From assembly GCF_018417595.1 (NCBI RefSeq), contig NZ_CP070982.1:3826001-3890000 (forward strand): 64,000 nt of DNA. The letters run 5' to 3'. Both the position numbers and the translations under genes were made by a program. Below are positions 51,491 to 60,318 of this stretch, one piece after another. Under the pieces are notes generated by a model, which worked only from the letters and a program-made list of their open reading frames with translations, was not told the origin of the DNA and did not search any database. This stretch comes from Pseudomonas entomophila (lineage in GTDB: Bacteria; Pseudomonadota; Gammaproteobacteria; Pseudomonadales; Pseudomonadaceae). Each line of letters starts with the position of its first letter. Position 1 is the stretch's first letter.

Positions 51491-52069
51491 CGGCGTCCAG
51501 ATCTGCGTCTCGCTCCAGCCCAGCTCTGCGAAATCATCGGCCCGCAGCGCCGCTTCCTCCTCACAGAAGAATTCATCCAGTTGCGGAGGCTTTACCGCCG
51601 TGTCACTAAGCATCGCGTGCACCTGCCCACGATGATGGATCTGGTGCTCGAACAGGTGTGACAACAGGCGCAACCGCCTTTCGCGCTGCACCCGGTCCGG
51701 CCGTACGATGCTCACGTAACGCGCCAGCTGGTCATCGCTCAACTGTCGGCAATAGGCGATCAACCGCCGGTCGGCCTGGGCCTGCTGGGCTTGCAAGTCG
51801 GTGCAGGTGGCGAATGGCTGTTCCGGCTGGAAGAAGCGCTCGCCGTCTGGATCCGGCGCCTCGCCGCGCTGCTCGCACTCAAGCGCGTCGAGGTAGAACC
51901 AGTCCACTGTCAGCAGGTGGTTGAGGGTAGCCTTGATCGAGGGGAAGAAGCTGCAACGGGGCGCGACGAATTCGTCCTGGGTCAGTTGCAGGCAAGCCTT
52001 GTACAGGCGGTGGTTGGCCCAGCCATTGTTGTAGGCCTGGGTCAGCAGATGATGCGACAGCGGCTCCAT
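51485..52069 (-). CDS. DinB family protein
   Basis: The ATG at 52069 (GGAG upstream) gives 194 residues. The DinB four-helix bundle shows the metal-site histidines in SIKATLNHLLTVDWFYLDAL (about residue 50) and LLSHLFEHQIHHRGQVHAML (about residue 145). Family members bind Zn or Ni and include thiol transferases such as bacillithiol-dependent enzymes; a specific function is not inferable. It starts 11 bases after zapE ends and is probably co-transcribed with it. Its TAG is part of a REP-like sequence. Confidence 0.88.
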   Translation of the reverse strand: MEPLSHHLLTQAYNNGWANHRLYKACLQLTQDEFVAPRCSFFPSIKATLNHLLTVDWFYLDALECEQRGEAPDPDGERFFQPEQPFATCTDLQAQQAQADRRLIAYCRQLSDDQLARYVSIVRPDRVQRERRLRLLSHLFEHQIHHRGQVHAMLSDTAVKPPQLDEFFCEEEAALRADDFAELGWSETQIWTPL

Positions 52070-52080
52070 GGTCGGCTCCT

Positions 52081-53181
52081 TCAGGCGAAGCGTTGCAGTT
52101 GCATCTCCCGTAGCCGGCTCAGGGTCCGTTGGTACGGGAACGCCAGATACCCTTGAGTGTAGAGCGCTTCGAGCGCAACCTCGGCCTCCAGGTACAAGGC
52201 CACCCGACGGTCGTAGCATTCATCGACCAGGGCGATGAAACGGCGCACGCTGTCATCCTTGGGGGCCAGTGTGGGGAGCGTCCGCTCCCCCGCCTCTACC
52301 CGTGCGGCACCATCCTCGGTGCCGCGGGCGATGCGCCCGGCCTGCTGAACACCCCCTAACACCGGTATGCCGCTGACCAGGATCGCCGGAAAGCGGTCGC
52401 ACAAAGCCATGAAATCCATTGCTGCCAGGGGTTGCTCGCAAAGGTCGCTAAAACGGCACCAGATGGCTCGGGTGCTGCGCCGCACGACTTGGATCTGCCG
52501 CGAGCCTAGCTGCAAGGGCTGCGGGTTGCCGTCATCGTCCTGGCTCAACTGCTGGAACACCGCCTGCAAAGCGCTTGGCTGCCCCCGCTCGCAGATCCAG
52601 TAGCGTTGCCGATGTGCCCCTGGGTGCAGGCGGTGGTCCTGCTCCCCGGCCACCGCCAGCACGCGCATGTGCCGCTCGATGGCAGCGATCGCCGGAAGGA
52701 AGCGTTCGCGGTTGAAGCCATCGCGGTACAGCTGGTCGGGGGGCTGGTTGGAGGTGGCGACGATCACCACACCCTGGTCGAACAGCACCTGGAACAAGCG
52801 ACCGAGGATGATCGCGTCGCCGATATCGCTGACGAACAACTCGTCGAAGCACAACACGCGAATTTCGCGGGCAAGCTCCCTCGCCAGGGCCTTGAGCGGG
52901 TCAGCGGTGCCATTGAGCTGGAACAGACGCTGGTGGACCCAGGCCATGAAGTGGTGGAAATGCTGGCGCCGGGCGGGCACCTCCAGGCACTGGTGAAACA
53001 AGTCCATCAGCCAGGTCTTGCCTCGGCCGACCGGGCCCCAGAGGTACAGGCCCTGGGTTGGCTTGCCTGTACGCAGGGCGTCGAAACACGCCTGTAACGC
53101 GGCGAGGGCGGTGGCCTGGGCGGGATCAGGGATGTAGCCCCGTTCGCCAAGGGCCTGCTGGTAGAGGGATTCGGGGGTCAT
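52081..53181 (-). CDS. zapE: ZapE/AFG1-family ATPase
   Basis: The start at 53181 (MTPESLYQQALGERGY) gives 366 residues. Walker A is LYLWGPVGRGKTWLMDLFHQ, Walker B is VLCFDELFVSDIGDA, and sensor 1 VIVATSNQPP is typical of the AFG1 group. ZapE is a cell-division ATPase that acts on FtsZ under low oxygen or stress. No strong ribosome-binding site is visible; a longer frame goes to 53304. Many pseudomonads carry two AFG1-type genes, so this may be a paralogue. Confidence 0.88.
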   Translation of the reverse strand: MTPESLYQQALGERGYIPDPAQATALAALQACFDALRTGKPTQGLYLWGPVGRGKTWLMDLFHQCLEVPARRQHFHHFMAWVHQRLFQLNGTADPLKALARELAREIRVLCFDELFVSDIGDAIILGRLFQVLFDQGVVIVATSNQPPDQLYRDGFNRERFLPAIAAIERHMRVLAVAGEQDHRLHPGAHRQRYWICERGQPSALQAVFQQLSQDDDGNPQPLQLGSRQIQVVRRSTRAIWCRFSDLCEQPLAAMDFMALCDRFPAILVSGIPVLGGVQQAGRIARGTEDGAARVEAGERTLPTLAPKDDSVRRFIALVDECYDRRVALYLEAEVALEALYTQGYLAFPYQRTLSRLREMQLQRFA

Positions 53182-53268
53182 GCCGGAGCGCCGGAAAGGA
53201 AACCGCCATGGTACGACAGTGGCGGCCTCTTCGCGGAACTGCATCGCCTCCAAGCTCAGCGCTGCACC

Positions 53269-53294
53269 TGCAGGAGCCGGCTTTACCGGCGAAT
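53269..53294. repeat. REP-like single palindrome
   Basis: CTGCAGGAGCCGGCTTTACC followed by GGCGAA forms a short hairpin (GCCGG/CCGGC), a half-REP of the GCCGGC class. It lies between the zapE start and the dehydrogenase stop. Confidence 0.6.
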
Positions 53295-53320
53295 GGGCCA
53301 GCACAGCCGAAGCAAATCTG

Positions 53321-54469
53321 TCAGCTCTCCCCCAACCCCACCTTCAGCAATGCCCCATCCGTGGCATCGGTCAACACATACAGGTATCCATCCGGCCCCA
53401 CCCGTACATCACGGATCCGCGCTTTCAGCTCCCCCAGCAAGCGCTCTTCATGCACCACCTTGTCGCCCTCGAGTTGCAGCCGGATCAGCTCCTGGCTCGC
53501 CAGCGCCCCGATGAACAGGTTGTGGTCCCAGGCCTTGAACGCTGGGCTGTCATAGAACGCCATGCCACTGATACCCGGCGACTTCTCCCATACATGGTGC
53601 GGGTCGACCATACCATCGACGTGCTTGCCCTTGGCCTCGGGAATTGGCAACAGCGAATAATTGATGCCATGGGTCGCGATCGGCCAGCCATAGTTCTTGC
53701 CCGGCTCGGGAATGTTGATCTCGTCACCACCCCGCGGACCATGCTCGTGGGTCCACAACTTGCCGGTCCAGGGGTTGAGCGCCGCGCCCTGCTGGTTGCG
53801 GTGGCCGAACGACCAGATCTCCGGACGCACATTGTCGCGGCCGACGAAAGGGTTGTCCTTGGGGATTTCGCCATCGGGCAGCAGGCGCACGATCTTGCCC
53901 TGCAGCTTGTCCAGGTCCTGCGCCGTGGGGCGCTGGTTGTTCTCGCCCAGAGCAATGAACAGGTAGCCATCGCGGTCGAACACCAGGCGTGAGCCGAAGT
54001 GGTTGCCCTCGGACAGCTTCGGCTGCTGGCGGAAGATCACCGTGAAATGCTCGATCCGCGCCTGGTCCTGTGAAAGCTGGCCACGGCCAACCGCCGTACC
54101 GGCCTTGCCGTCGTTGCCCACCTCGGCGAACGACAAATACACCGTGCGATCCTTGGCGAAGTCCGGCGACAGGACGACATCGAGCAGCCCTCCCTGCCCT
54201 TCGCCCCAGACCTTGGGCACGCCGGAGAGCGGCGGCCCCACCTTGCCATCCGTGCTCACGACGCGCAGGTTACCCGGCCGCTCGGTGACCAGCATGCCCT
54301 TGCCATCCGGCAGAAACGCCAGCGCCCAGGGGTTGCGCAGGCCTTCGGCCAGGGTGCTGACCGTCAGCGGGCCCTCCTCGCTGGGAAACTGCTGCTCGGG
54401 CGCGGCCTCGGCCTGCAGGGGAAACAGGCTGGCAGCGGCCAGGGTGATCAACCAGCTACGTGGCGTCAT
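53321..54469 (-). CDS. PQQ-dependent sugar dehydrogenase (YliI/Asd-like)
   Basis: A 382-residue exported protein (signal peptide about 1-22) with a six-bladed beta-propeller of the soluble glucose dehydrogenase family. Visible motifs are LRNPWALAFLPDGKGMLVTERPG, GNHFGSRLVFDRDGYLFIALG, SFGHRNQQGAALNPWTGKLWTHEHGPRGGDEIN (PQQ and calcium site) and ISGMAFYDSPAF. It oxidises aldoses in the periplasm, using PQQ. AAGGA precedes the ATG. Which sugars are used is unknown. It lies 21 bases after a small secreted-protein gene on the same strand. Confidence 0.9.
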   Translation of the reverse strand: MTPRSWLITLAAASLFPLQAEAAPEQQFPSEEGPLTVSTLAEGLRNPWALAFLPDGKGMLVTERPGNLRVVSTDGKVGPPLSGVPKVWGEGQGGLLDVVLSPDFAKDRTVYLSFAEVGNDGKAGTAVGRGQLSQDQARIEHFTVIFRQQPKLSEGNHFGSRLVFDRDGYLFIALGENNQRPTAQDLDKLQGKIVRLLPDGEIPKDNPFVGRDNVRPEIWSFGHRNQQGAALNPWTGKLWTHEHGPRGGDEINIPEPGKNYGWPIATHGINYSLLPIPEAKGKHVDGMVDPHHVWEKSPGISGMAFYDSPAFKAWDHNLFIGALASQELIRLQLEGDKVVHEERLLGELKARIRDVRVGPDGYLYVLTDATDGALLKVGLGES

Positions 54470-54490
54470 GTTCGATTCCTTCGAAAGGGC

Positions 54491-54796
54491 TCAGGGCACG
54501 CGTTGCGAGTCGCGCGGTGGCCGAGTGGGTTCCAGGTTCGGGGTCTGTTGCTGGCGACGCAGGTTTTCGCCGTTGCCAATGCCGCGATTATCGAGTGTCG
54601 GCGGACGTGGAATCGGCTGGGTGGAGGCGCCGGGCACGGGCGGTGTGGCGGGCACGCTGCCCTGACGGCTATTGGGGTTGGCGCGCATGATCGGGCTGTT
54701 GTAGGGGTTGTTGCTGTCGTTGGCGGCCAGCACCGGGGCCGGCAGCGGCAATGCCAGCAACAGGCCGAAGGCCAGGGCCGTGAATGTGGGATTCAT
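54491..54796 (-). CDS. Small secreted Pro/Asn-rich protein
   Basis: A 101-residue product with a strong GGAGGTG ribosome-binding site seven bases before the ATG and a good signal peptide (MNPTFTALAFGLLLALPLPAPVLA). The mature part is low in predicted structure: Pro, Asn, Arg, Gln and Thr dominate. It has no cysteines. It is probably co-transcribed with the sugar dehydrogenase. No family recognised. Confidence 0.75.
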   Translation of the reverse strand: MNPTFTALAFGLLLALPLPAPVLAANDSNNPYNSPIMRANPNSRQGSVPATPPVPGASTQPIPRPPTLDNRGIGNGENLRRQQQTPNLEPTRPPRDSQRVP

Positions 54797-54903
54797 GTTT
54801 CACCTCCGCTACGAAAAGGCGCGCCTCAGCGTTGGATAGCCTAAGACGCGCAGGGTTCGATGCAACCGTCGAGGTAATTCTCGATGTTTCAACCCTCTCC
54901 CCC

Positions 54904-54927
54904 GTAAGCGCCGGCTTGCCGGCGAAC
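54904..54927. repeat. REP-like single palindrome
   Basis: GTAAGCGCCGGCTTGCCGGC is a short hairpin (GCCGGC-TT-GCCGGC) lying six bases past the ureohydrolase stop. A terminator role for the minus-strand gene is plausible. Confidence 0.6.
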
Positions 54928-54932
54928 CGCTG

Positions 54933-55904
54933 CTAAATCGCCCCCTCCTTGTCCACCTTGTGCCGCGCCGCATAAAGACAAAGCATCTCCATCGCCAGCG
55001 TCGCCCCCGCCAGCGCGGTGATATCGGCGTGGTCGTAGGCCGGCGCCACCTCCACCAGGTCCATCCCCACCAGGTTGATCCCACGCAACCCGCCCAGGAT
55101 CTCCAGCGCCTGCACCGTGCTCAGCCCCCCACAGACCGGCGTACCGGTCCCAGGCGCGTAGGCCGGGTCCAGGCAGTCGATATCGAAGGTCAGGTACACC
55201 GGCCGGTCGCCAACCCGCTGGCGAATCGCCGCGACGATCGCTTCGGTGCCCTGGCGATGCACCTGCCGCGCATCGAGGATGGCGAAACCCTGGCTCTCGT
55301 CGTTGGTGGTGCGCAGGCCGATCTGCACCGAGTGCCCCGGATCCACCAGCCCTTCCCGGGCGGCATGCCAGAACATGGTGCCGTGGTCGATGCGCTTGCC
55401 CTCCTCGTCCGGCCAGGTATCACTGTGCGCGTCGAAGTGGATCAACGCCAGCGGCCCATGCCGGCGGGCATGGGCCTTGAGTAGCGGGTAGCTGATGAAA
55501 TGGTCGCCGCCGAGGGTAAGCATCGCGCAACCGGCATCGAGGATGCGCTCGGCATGGGCCTGGATGCTGTCCGGCACCGACGCTGGCGTGCCACTGTCGA
55601 AGGCACAGTCGCCGTAGTCGATCACCGCCAGGTGGTCGAACGGGTCGAATGCCCAAGGCCAGTGCCGGGCCCAGGCCTGCTGCACCGAGGCCGCGCGGAT
55701 AGCCCGCGGCCCGAAGCGCGCGCCTGGGCGATTGCTGGTGGCGGTGTCGAACGGCACACCGCTGACTACCACATCGACACCGCGCAGGTCGCGGCTGTAG
55801 CGGCGCCTGGAGAAACTGGTGATGCCGGCATAGGTGCTCTCGGCGGCCGTGCCGAAGAGGCTGTCGCGGGTGATGGCCTGGTCATTGTCCTGGGCGAGAT
55901 CCAC
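54933..55904 (-). CDS. speB: Agmatinase/ureohydrolase family protein
   Basis: The GTG at 55904 (AGGAGA upstream) gives 323 residues. The manganese-ligand segments are LGGDHFISYPLL, LIHFDAHSDTW and FDIDCLDPAYAPGTGTPV, as in agmatinase and other ureohydrolases. The family cleaves guanidino compounds to urea and an amine, for example agmatine to putrescine or guanidinobutyrate to GABA. It is next to a polyamine-type binding-protein gene 24 bases upstream, which suits a polyamine or guanidino-compound role. The exact substrate cannot be read from sequence. Confidence 0.87.
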   Translation of the reverse strand: MDLAQDNDQAITRDSLFGTAAESTYAGITSFSRRRYSRDLRGVDVVVSGVPFDTATSNRPGARFGPRAIRAASVQQAWARHWPWAFDPFDHLAVIDYGDCAFDSGTPASVPDSIQAHAERILDAGCAMLTLGGDHFISYPLLKAHARRHGPLALIHFDAHSDTWPDEEGKRIDHGTMFWHAAREGLVDPGHSVQIGLRTTNDESQGFAILDARQVHRQGTEAIVAAIRQRVGDRPVYLTFDIDCLDPAYAPGTGTPVCGGLSTVQALEILGGLRGINLVGMDLVEVAPAYDHADITALAGATLAMEMLCLYAARHKVDKEGAI

Positions 55905-55928
55905 GGATTGTCTCCTGTCGTTTTGGTT

Positions 55929-57008
55929 TTACTGGCGGCTGCGGAAAGCGGTCCACAGGCGGTTGCGCTGGCGCAGGTCGGATAGCGCCATGCTACGGTC
56001 GGCGAACAGCCGCTGGCGCACCTCGGCGGATGGGTAGATGTCCGGGTCGTTGCGGATCGCCTCGTCCACCAGCGGCGTGGCGGCCTGGTTGGCATTGGCG
56101 AAGAACAGCGTGTTGGTCAGCGCCGCCACCGAATCGGGGCGCAGCATGAAGGTGATGAAAGCGCGAGCAGCCTCGGGGTGCGGGGCATCTTTGGGGATCA
56201 CCAGGTTGTCCTGCCACACCAGCGTGCCTTCGCGGGGGATGCGGTAGATCAGCTCGAACGGCTTGCCGGCGCGGCGCGCCTGTTCGGCAGCCATGGCCGC
56301 GTCGCCGTTGTAAGTCAGCGCCAGGCAGACGCTGCCATTGGCCAGGTCGTTGATCTGGCGGCCGTTGGCCACGTAGCTGATCGACGGCTGCAACTGCTGC
56401 AGCAAGGCTTGGGCAGCGTCCAGGTCAGCCTTGTTCTGGCTGTAGGGGTCCTTGCCAAGGTAGTTGAGGGTCAAGCCGATCACTTCCTGAGGGGAGTCGG
56501 GCATGGCGATGCCACAATCCTTCAGGCGGCTGGCATATTCGGGCTTGAACAACAGGTCGAGGCTGTCCAGCGGTACATCCCCCAGGCGCTGACGCACCGC
56601 CTCGACATTCACCCCCAGGCCCAGGGTGCCCCAGGTGTAGGGCACGGCGTGGCGGTTGCCTGGGTCGGCCTCGGCCAACTTGGCCAACAGGTCCTTGTCG
56701 AGGTTGGCGTAGCCCGGTAGCGCCTGGACGTCGAGCGGTTGCAAGGCGCCGGCCTTGAGCGCCCTGGCCAGCACGGTGGCCGAGGGCACCACCACGTCAT
56801 AGCCGCTACGGCCGGTGAGCAGCTTGGTCTCCAGCACCTCGGTGGTATCGAAAGTGTCGTAGCGCACCTTGTAGCCGGTCTCTTTTTCGAAACGCTCAAG
56901 GGTTTGCGGGGCGACGTAGTCAGCCCAACTGTACAGGTTGACGACCTTTTCCTCGGCTTGCAGTGGCAAGGCGAGCAGCAATGAGAGCAGGCACAACGTT
57001 CGACGCAT
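55929..57008 (-). CDS. Polyamine-type ABC transporter periplasmic substrate-binding protein (PotF/SpuE-like)
   Basis: The ATG at 57008 (GAGGTG upstream) opens a signal peptide (MRRTLCLLSLLLALPLQA) and 359 residues. VVNLYSWADYVAPQTLERFEKETGYKVRYDTFDTTEVLETKLL is the PotD/PotF signature, followed by SGYDVVVPSATVL. LTYNGDAAMAAEQARRAG and LVWQDNLVIPKDAPH are the closing lobe. No permease or ATPase genes lie nearby, so it must share a transporter or act as a sensor. It is co-directional with the ureohydrolase gene, and divergent from a LysR gene. Confidence 0.88.
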   Translation of the reverse strand: MRRTLCLLSLLLALPLQAEEKVVNLYSWADYVAPQTLERFEKETGYKVRYDTFDTTEVLETKLLTGRSGYDVVVPSATVLARALKAGALQPLDVQALPGYANLDKDLLAKLAEADPGNRHAVPYTWGTLGLGVNVEAVRQRLGDVPLDSLDLLFKPEYASRLKDCGIAMPDSPQEVIGLTLNYLGKDPYSQNKADLDAAQALLQQLQPSISYVANGRQINDLANGSVCLALTYNGDAAMAAEQARRAGKPFELIYRIPREGTLVWQDNLVIPKDAPHPEAARAFITFMLRPDSVAALTNTLFFANANQAATPLVDEAIRNDPDIYPSAEVRQRLFADRSMALSDLRQRNRLWTAFRSRQ

Positions 57009-57110
57009 GGCGGGCACCTCGGCAAAAGGGTGGATGCCGCCAGCATGCCTGCCGGGTTACATTGCAAAAATGGCAACTTTGCGAAGCTGACATTCACCAG
57101 GAGCAATGTG

Positions 57111-58001
57111 ATGCTCGGACAATTGCACGACCCGGACCTGCACCTGCTGCGGCTGTTCGTCACTGTAGTCGAGGCCGGCGGCTTCAGTGCCGCCCAGGGC
57201 GTGCTGGGGCTGAGCCAGCCCAGCATCAGCCAGCAGATGGCGCGGCTGGAAACGCGCCTGGGCTATCGCCTGTGCAGCCGAGGTAAAGGCGGCTTCCGCC
57301 TGACCGAGAAGGGCGAGCTGCTGCTGCAGGCGACCCAAGGCCTGTTGCTGCAGATCGAACAGTTCCGCCAGCAAGCCAATGGCGTGGCCGGCCGATTGCT
57401 GGGCACGGTACGCATCGGCCTGGCCGAGAACCAGGACAAGCGCATCACCCTGCGCATCGCCCAGGCCGTTGCCCGCTTTCGCCAGCGCGAAGAATCCGTG
57501 CAGCTGGAACTGACCAGCGCCCCGCCTGCCGAGCTGGAGCGTCTGTTGCTGGAACAACGCCTGGACTGCGCGATCAGCTACTTTTCGGGCACGCAGGCCG
57601 CATTCGACTATGTGCCGCTGTTCGACGAACAGCAACGGCTCTACTGCGGCAAAGCACATACGTTGTACGACGCGCAAGACATCACTCGGGACCATCTATT
57701 GGAAGTCGATCAGGTGCGCCATCCCTATCGCTTTCTCAAGCAGGGTGAGCCCTTCCAAAGCCGGCGCAGCATGGCAGTGGCCGAGCAGATCGACAGTGCG
57801 CTGACGTTCATCCTTTCGGGCCAGCACATCGGTTACCTGCCATGCCACTGCGCCGCACCTTGGGAAGCACAGGGGCTGCTCAGGGCACTGGATCCGCGGC
57901 TGGACTTCGTGGTGCCGTTTACCTTGGCCCGGCATCGCGGGCAGACGCCGGGGGAGGCCCAGCAGGCCTTCGTCGAGGATCTGCTGGCGGTGTTCGAATG
58001 A
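57111..58001 (+). CDS. LysR-family transcriptional regulator
   Basis: The ATG at 57111 (GGAG eight bases upstream) gives 296 residues. The helix-turn-helix is GFSAAQGVLGLSQPSISQQMARLETRLG. The effector domain starts near 90 (VRIGLAENQDKRITLRIAQA). It is divergent from the polyamine-binding-protein/ureohydrolase pair, 102 bases away, and is the probable regulator of that unit. Its ligand is unknown. Confidence 0.88.
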   Translation: MLGQLHDPDLHLLRLFVTVVEAGGFSAAQGVLGLSQPSISQQMARLETRLGYRLCSRGKGGFRLTEKGELLLQATQGLLLQIEQFRQQANGVAGRLLGTVRIGLAENQDKRITLRIAQAVARFRQREESVQLELTSAPPAELERLLLEQRLDCAISYFSGTQAAFDYVPLFDEQQRLYCGKAHTLYDAQDITRDHLLEVDQVRHPYRFLKQGEPFQSRRSMAVAEQIDSALTFILSGQHIGYLPCHCAAPWEAQGLLRALDPRLDFVVPFTLARHRGQTPGEAQQAFVEDLLAVFE

Positions 58002-58074
58002 AGGGCCAGCCTTTCAACCCAGCCGTGCATTTGCCACACTGCCGACTTGCCCGTGAACCAAGGCCGTGAAAACC

Positions 58075-58545
58075 ATGCTTGTGCGCTGCTGCCTGATCCT
58101 GCTGTTGACCCTTGCCCTGAATGCCTGCGCCCTGTTTCAGGGCCGTGACCCACTTAACATCAGCGTGGTCGGCATCGACCCCTTGCCCGGCCAGGACATG
58201 GAACTGCGCATGGCGGTGAAGATCCGTGTGCAGAACCCCAACGAAACACCGGTCGACTTCAACGGCGTGGCCCTCACCCTCGAGGTCAACGATCAACCCC
58301 TGGCCGCCGGCGTGAGCGATCAGCGTGGGCATATCGGCCGCTATGACGAAGCGATGATCGTGGTACCGGTCAGCATCACCGCCTTCGCGTTCCTGCGCCA
58401 GGCCTATGGCCTGAGCCGCGTGGATTCGCTGCAGGGGCTACCCTATGTGCTGCGCGGCAAGCTCGCCGGTGGCCCGTTGGGCACGGTGCGCTTCACCGAC
58501 AAAGGCAGGCTCGACCTGCCCAAGGCTGCAGGCGCAGGCTGGTGA
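58075..58545 (+). CDS. LEA type 2 family lipoprotein
   Basis: The ATG at 58075 gives 156 residues with a lipoprotein signal (LLLTLALNACALF, Cys at 17); a GTG at 58066 would add three residues. The mature part has the water-stress/LEA14 beta-sandwich pattern MAVKIRVQNPNETPVDFNGVALTLEVNDQPLAAGVSD. It is a predicted periplasmic or outer-membrane-anchored protein of unknown function. It converges on the nitrilase gene with three bases between stops. Confidence 0.82.
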   Translation: MLVRCCLILLLTLALNACALFQGRDPLNISVVGIDPLPGQDMELRMAVKIRVQNPNETPVDFNGVALTLEVNDQPLAAGVSDQRGHIGRYDEAMIVVPVSITAFAFLRQAYGLSRVDSLQGLPYVLRGKLAGGPLGTVRFTDKGRLDLPKAAGAGW

Positions 58546-58548
58546 TCC

Positions 58549-59472
58549 TCAGCCGACGAACCGCACACCGGGGCGTGGGCGCTCATCCACACTGAGCTCG
58601 AAGACATCCGGCCGCGCATAGTGGCCGACCACATCGAAGTCGTAACGGGCACGCACCAGCTCGTCGGTATCGATTTCGGCACAGACCAGCCCTCGCGCAC
58701 CCAGCAACGGCCCGGCCAGCACATCGCCCAGCGGGCCGACGATCAGGCTGCCACCGTTGATCAGCGGCCGCTCGGCGGGCCAGTTGGCCACTTCCATGCC
58801 GAGCGCCGCAGGCGAATCCTGCACCTGGCAGGCACTGATCACGAAACAGCGCCCCTCCGCCGCGACATGGCGCATGCTCACCTGCCACAACTCACGCTCA
58901 TCCACCGTCGGCGCGCACCACAGTTGCACGCCTTTGGCGTACATGGCAGTACGCAGCAAGGGCATGTAGTTCTCCCAGCACACCGCAGCACCAATGCGCC
59001 CGGCGCGGCCGTCGACCACCGGCAGCGTGGAACCGTCACCCGTGCCCCAGATCAGGCGCTCGGTACCCGTCGGCATCAATTTGCGATGCTTGGCCACCAG
59101 CCCGCCGTCTGGCTCGAAGAACAGCACGGTGCAGTACAGGGTATTACCGCTGCGCTCGATCACCCCAAGCACCAGGCTCGCCCCCGTGCGCGCCGACAGC
59201 CCGGCCAAGGCAGCGGTCTCGCTACCAGGCACGTCGATCGCATTGGCGAAATAACGAGCGAAGGCTTCCCGGCCCTCGGGCAAGCGGTAGCCCAGTTGGG
59301 TACCGAAACCTTCCCCTTTGGGGTAGCCGCCGAGCAGGGCTTCCGGCATGACCACCAAGCTGGCGCCGGCCTCACGGATGGCCTGCTCGTAGCCGAGGAT
59401 CTGCTCCAGGGTGGCGGCTTTGCCTGCGGGCAGCGAACCGATCTGCAGGGCAGCGACGATGGACTTGGGCAT
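58549..59472 (-). CDS. Nitrilase (carbon-nitrogen hydrolase family, branch 1)
   Basis: The ATG at 59472 (AGGAG upstream) gives 307 residues. The catalytic triad is visible: Glu in [14 protein letters not shown], Lys in [16 protein letters not shown] and Cys in [20 protein letters not shown]. The CWENYMPL context is diagnostic of true nitrilases, which convert nitriles to carboxylic acids and ammonia. Possible substrates are aliphatic or arylacetonitriles. It is a single gene, and the longer frame to 59550 has no start signal. Confidence 0.9.
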   Translation of the reverse strand: MPKSIVAALQIGSLPAGKAATLEQILGYEQAIREAGASLVVMPEALLGGYPKGEGFGTQLGYRLPEGREAFARYFANAIDVPGSETAALAGLSARTGASLVLGVIERSGNTLYCTVLFFEPDGGLVAKHRKLMPTGTERLIWGTGDGSTLPVVDGRAGRIGAAVCWENYMPLLRTAMYAKGVQLWCAPTVDERELWQVSMRHVAAEGRCFVISACQVQDSPAALGMEVANWPAERPLINGGSLIVGPLGDVLAGPLLGARGLVCAEIDTDELVRARYDFDVVGHYARPDVFELSVDERPRPGVRFVG

Positions 59473-59598
59473 CTTGGAAACTCCTGTCAGGGGGAAGATC
59501 AGGAAGATTCTCCGACACCAGCTATCGGCGCAACAACGGGGCGATGACACCGCGGGTGGAACAGCGCCGTAGTGCCGTGCTTGAGGTGTTCGCCTGAC

Positions 59599-59862
59599 TC
59601 AGCGGCTGGCGTTGGCGGCGGCCATCATCTTGTTGACTTCACTGCGCACCAGTTGGGTGAACTCGGGTGGCGACATGCCGTCCAGTTCGGTGCGCACCCA
59701 CTCGGCCCACTTGCTCTTGCGCCGCGGCTTTTCTGCAATCAGCCGTGCAGCCTCGCCCTTGGCCTTGCCAAGATTGCTCTGCCAGTACTCGAACAGACGC
59801 GCCTTTTCCGCCTCGATCTGTGCCCGTTCCTGGAAGCTCATGTTGGCCAGATTGAAACTCAT
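59599..59862 (-). CDS. Small conserved hypothetical protein
   Basis: An 87-residue basic, helical protein. The ATG at 59862 has CAGGTA upstream. It begins MSFNLANMSFQERAQIEAEK and includes RRKSKWAEWVRTELDGMSPPEF. No signal peptide, membrane segment or catalytic motif is seen. Highly charged helices suggest a small soluble regulator or structural protein. It faces away from the DUF883 gene that starts about 130 bases on. Confidence 0.75.
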   Translation of the reverse strand: MSFNLANMSFQERAQIEAEKARLFEYWQSNLGKAKGEAARLIAEKPRRKSKWAEWVRTELDGMSPPEFTQLVRSEVNKMMAAANASR

Positions 59863-59990
59863 GGGTAATACCTGCCGCTGGAAAATGGGCGCTATCTTAC
59901 ACGCTAGCGGCTGGGCACGGGAAAGCCGCTGCAACTTTCCCGACGTCGCGGCATCCACTGTTCAACCCCACTCGCCACGAGGATGTGTAC

Positions 59991-60311
59991 ATGGCCAGGA
60001 AAACTGCCGCATCAAACGATAATGAACAGATCAAGGATCAGGTGTTCAGCGAGCTGCAGGCGTTGATCGAGGAGTCGGAGAAACTGCTTACCGAGAGCGT
60101 CTCGCTGGTCGGTGAGGAGGCCGATACCCTTCGCGCCCAACTGGGCCTGAAGCTGCGCCAGGCGCGCGATGCCACTGGCCGGTTGGGGCAACGGGCCCAG
60201 CCGATGGTCGATGCCACGCAGGAATACATTGGCGGGCACCCCTGGCAGACCGTGGCGATCTCCGCGGGCTTTGGCCTGGTGGTCGGCCTGCTGCTGGGCC
60301 GTCGGCAGTAA
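59991..60311 (+). CDS. DUF883 family membrane-anchored protein (YqjD/ElaB-like)
   Basis: The ATG at 59991 has GAGG eight bases before it; a GTG at 59985 is also in frame. It gives 106 residues: a long charged helix (about residues 8-75) and a C-terminal anchor GGHPWQTVAISAGFGLVVGLLLGRRQ, the DUF883 hallmark. In E. coli YqjD and ElaB bind stationary-phase ribosomes at the inner membrane. It converges with miaE, eight bases apart. Confidence 0.9.
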   Translation: MARKTAASNDNEQIKDQVFSELQALIEESEKLLTESVSLVGEEADTLRAQLGLKLRQARDATGRLGQRAQPMVDATQEYIGGHPWQTVAISAGFGLVVGLLLGRRQ

Positions 60312-60318
60312 ACGCCGA

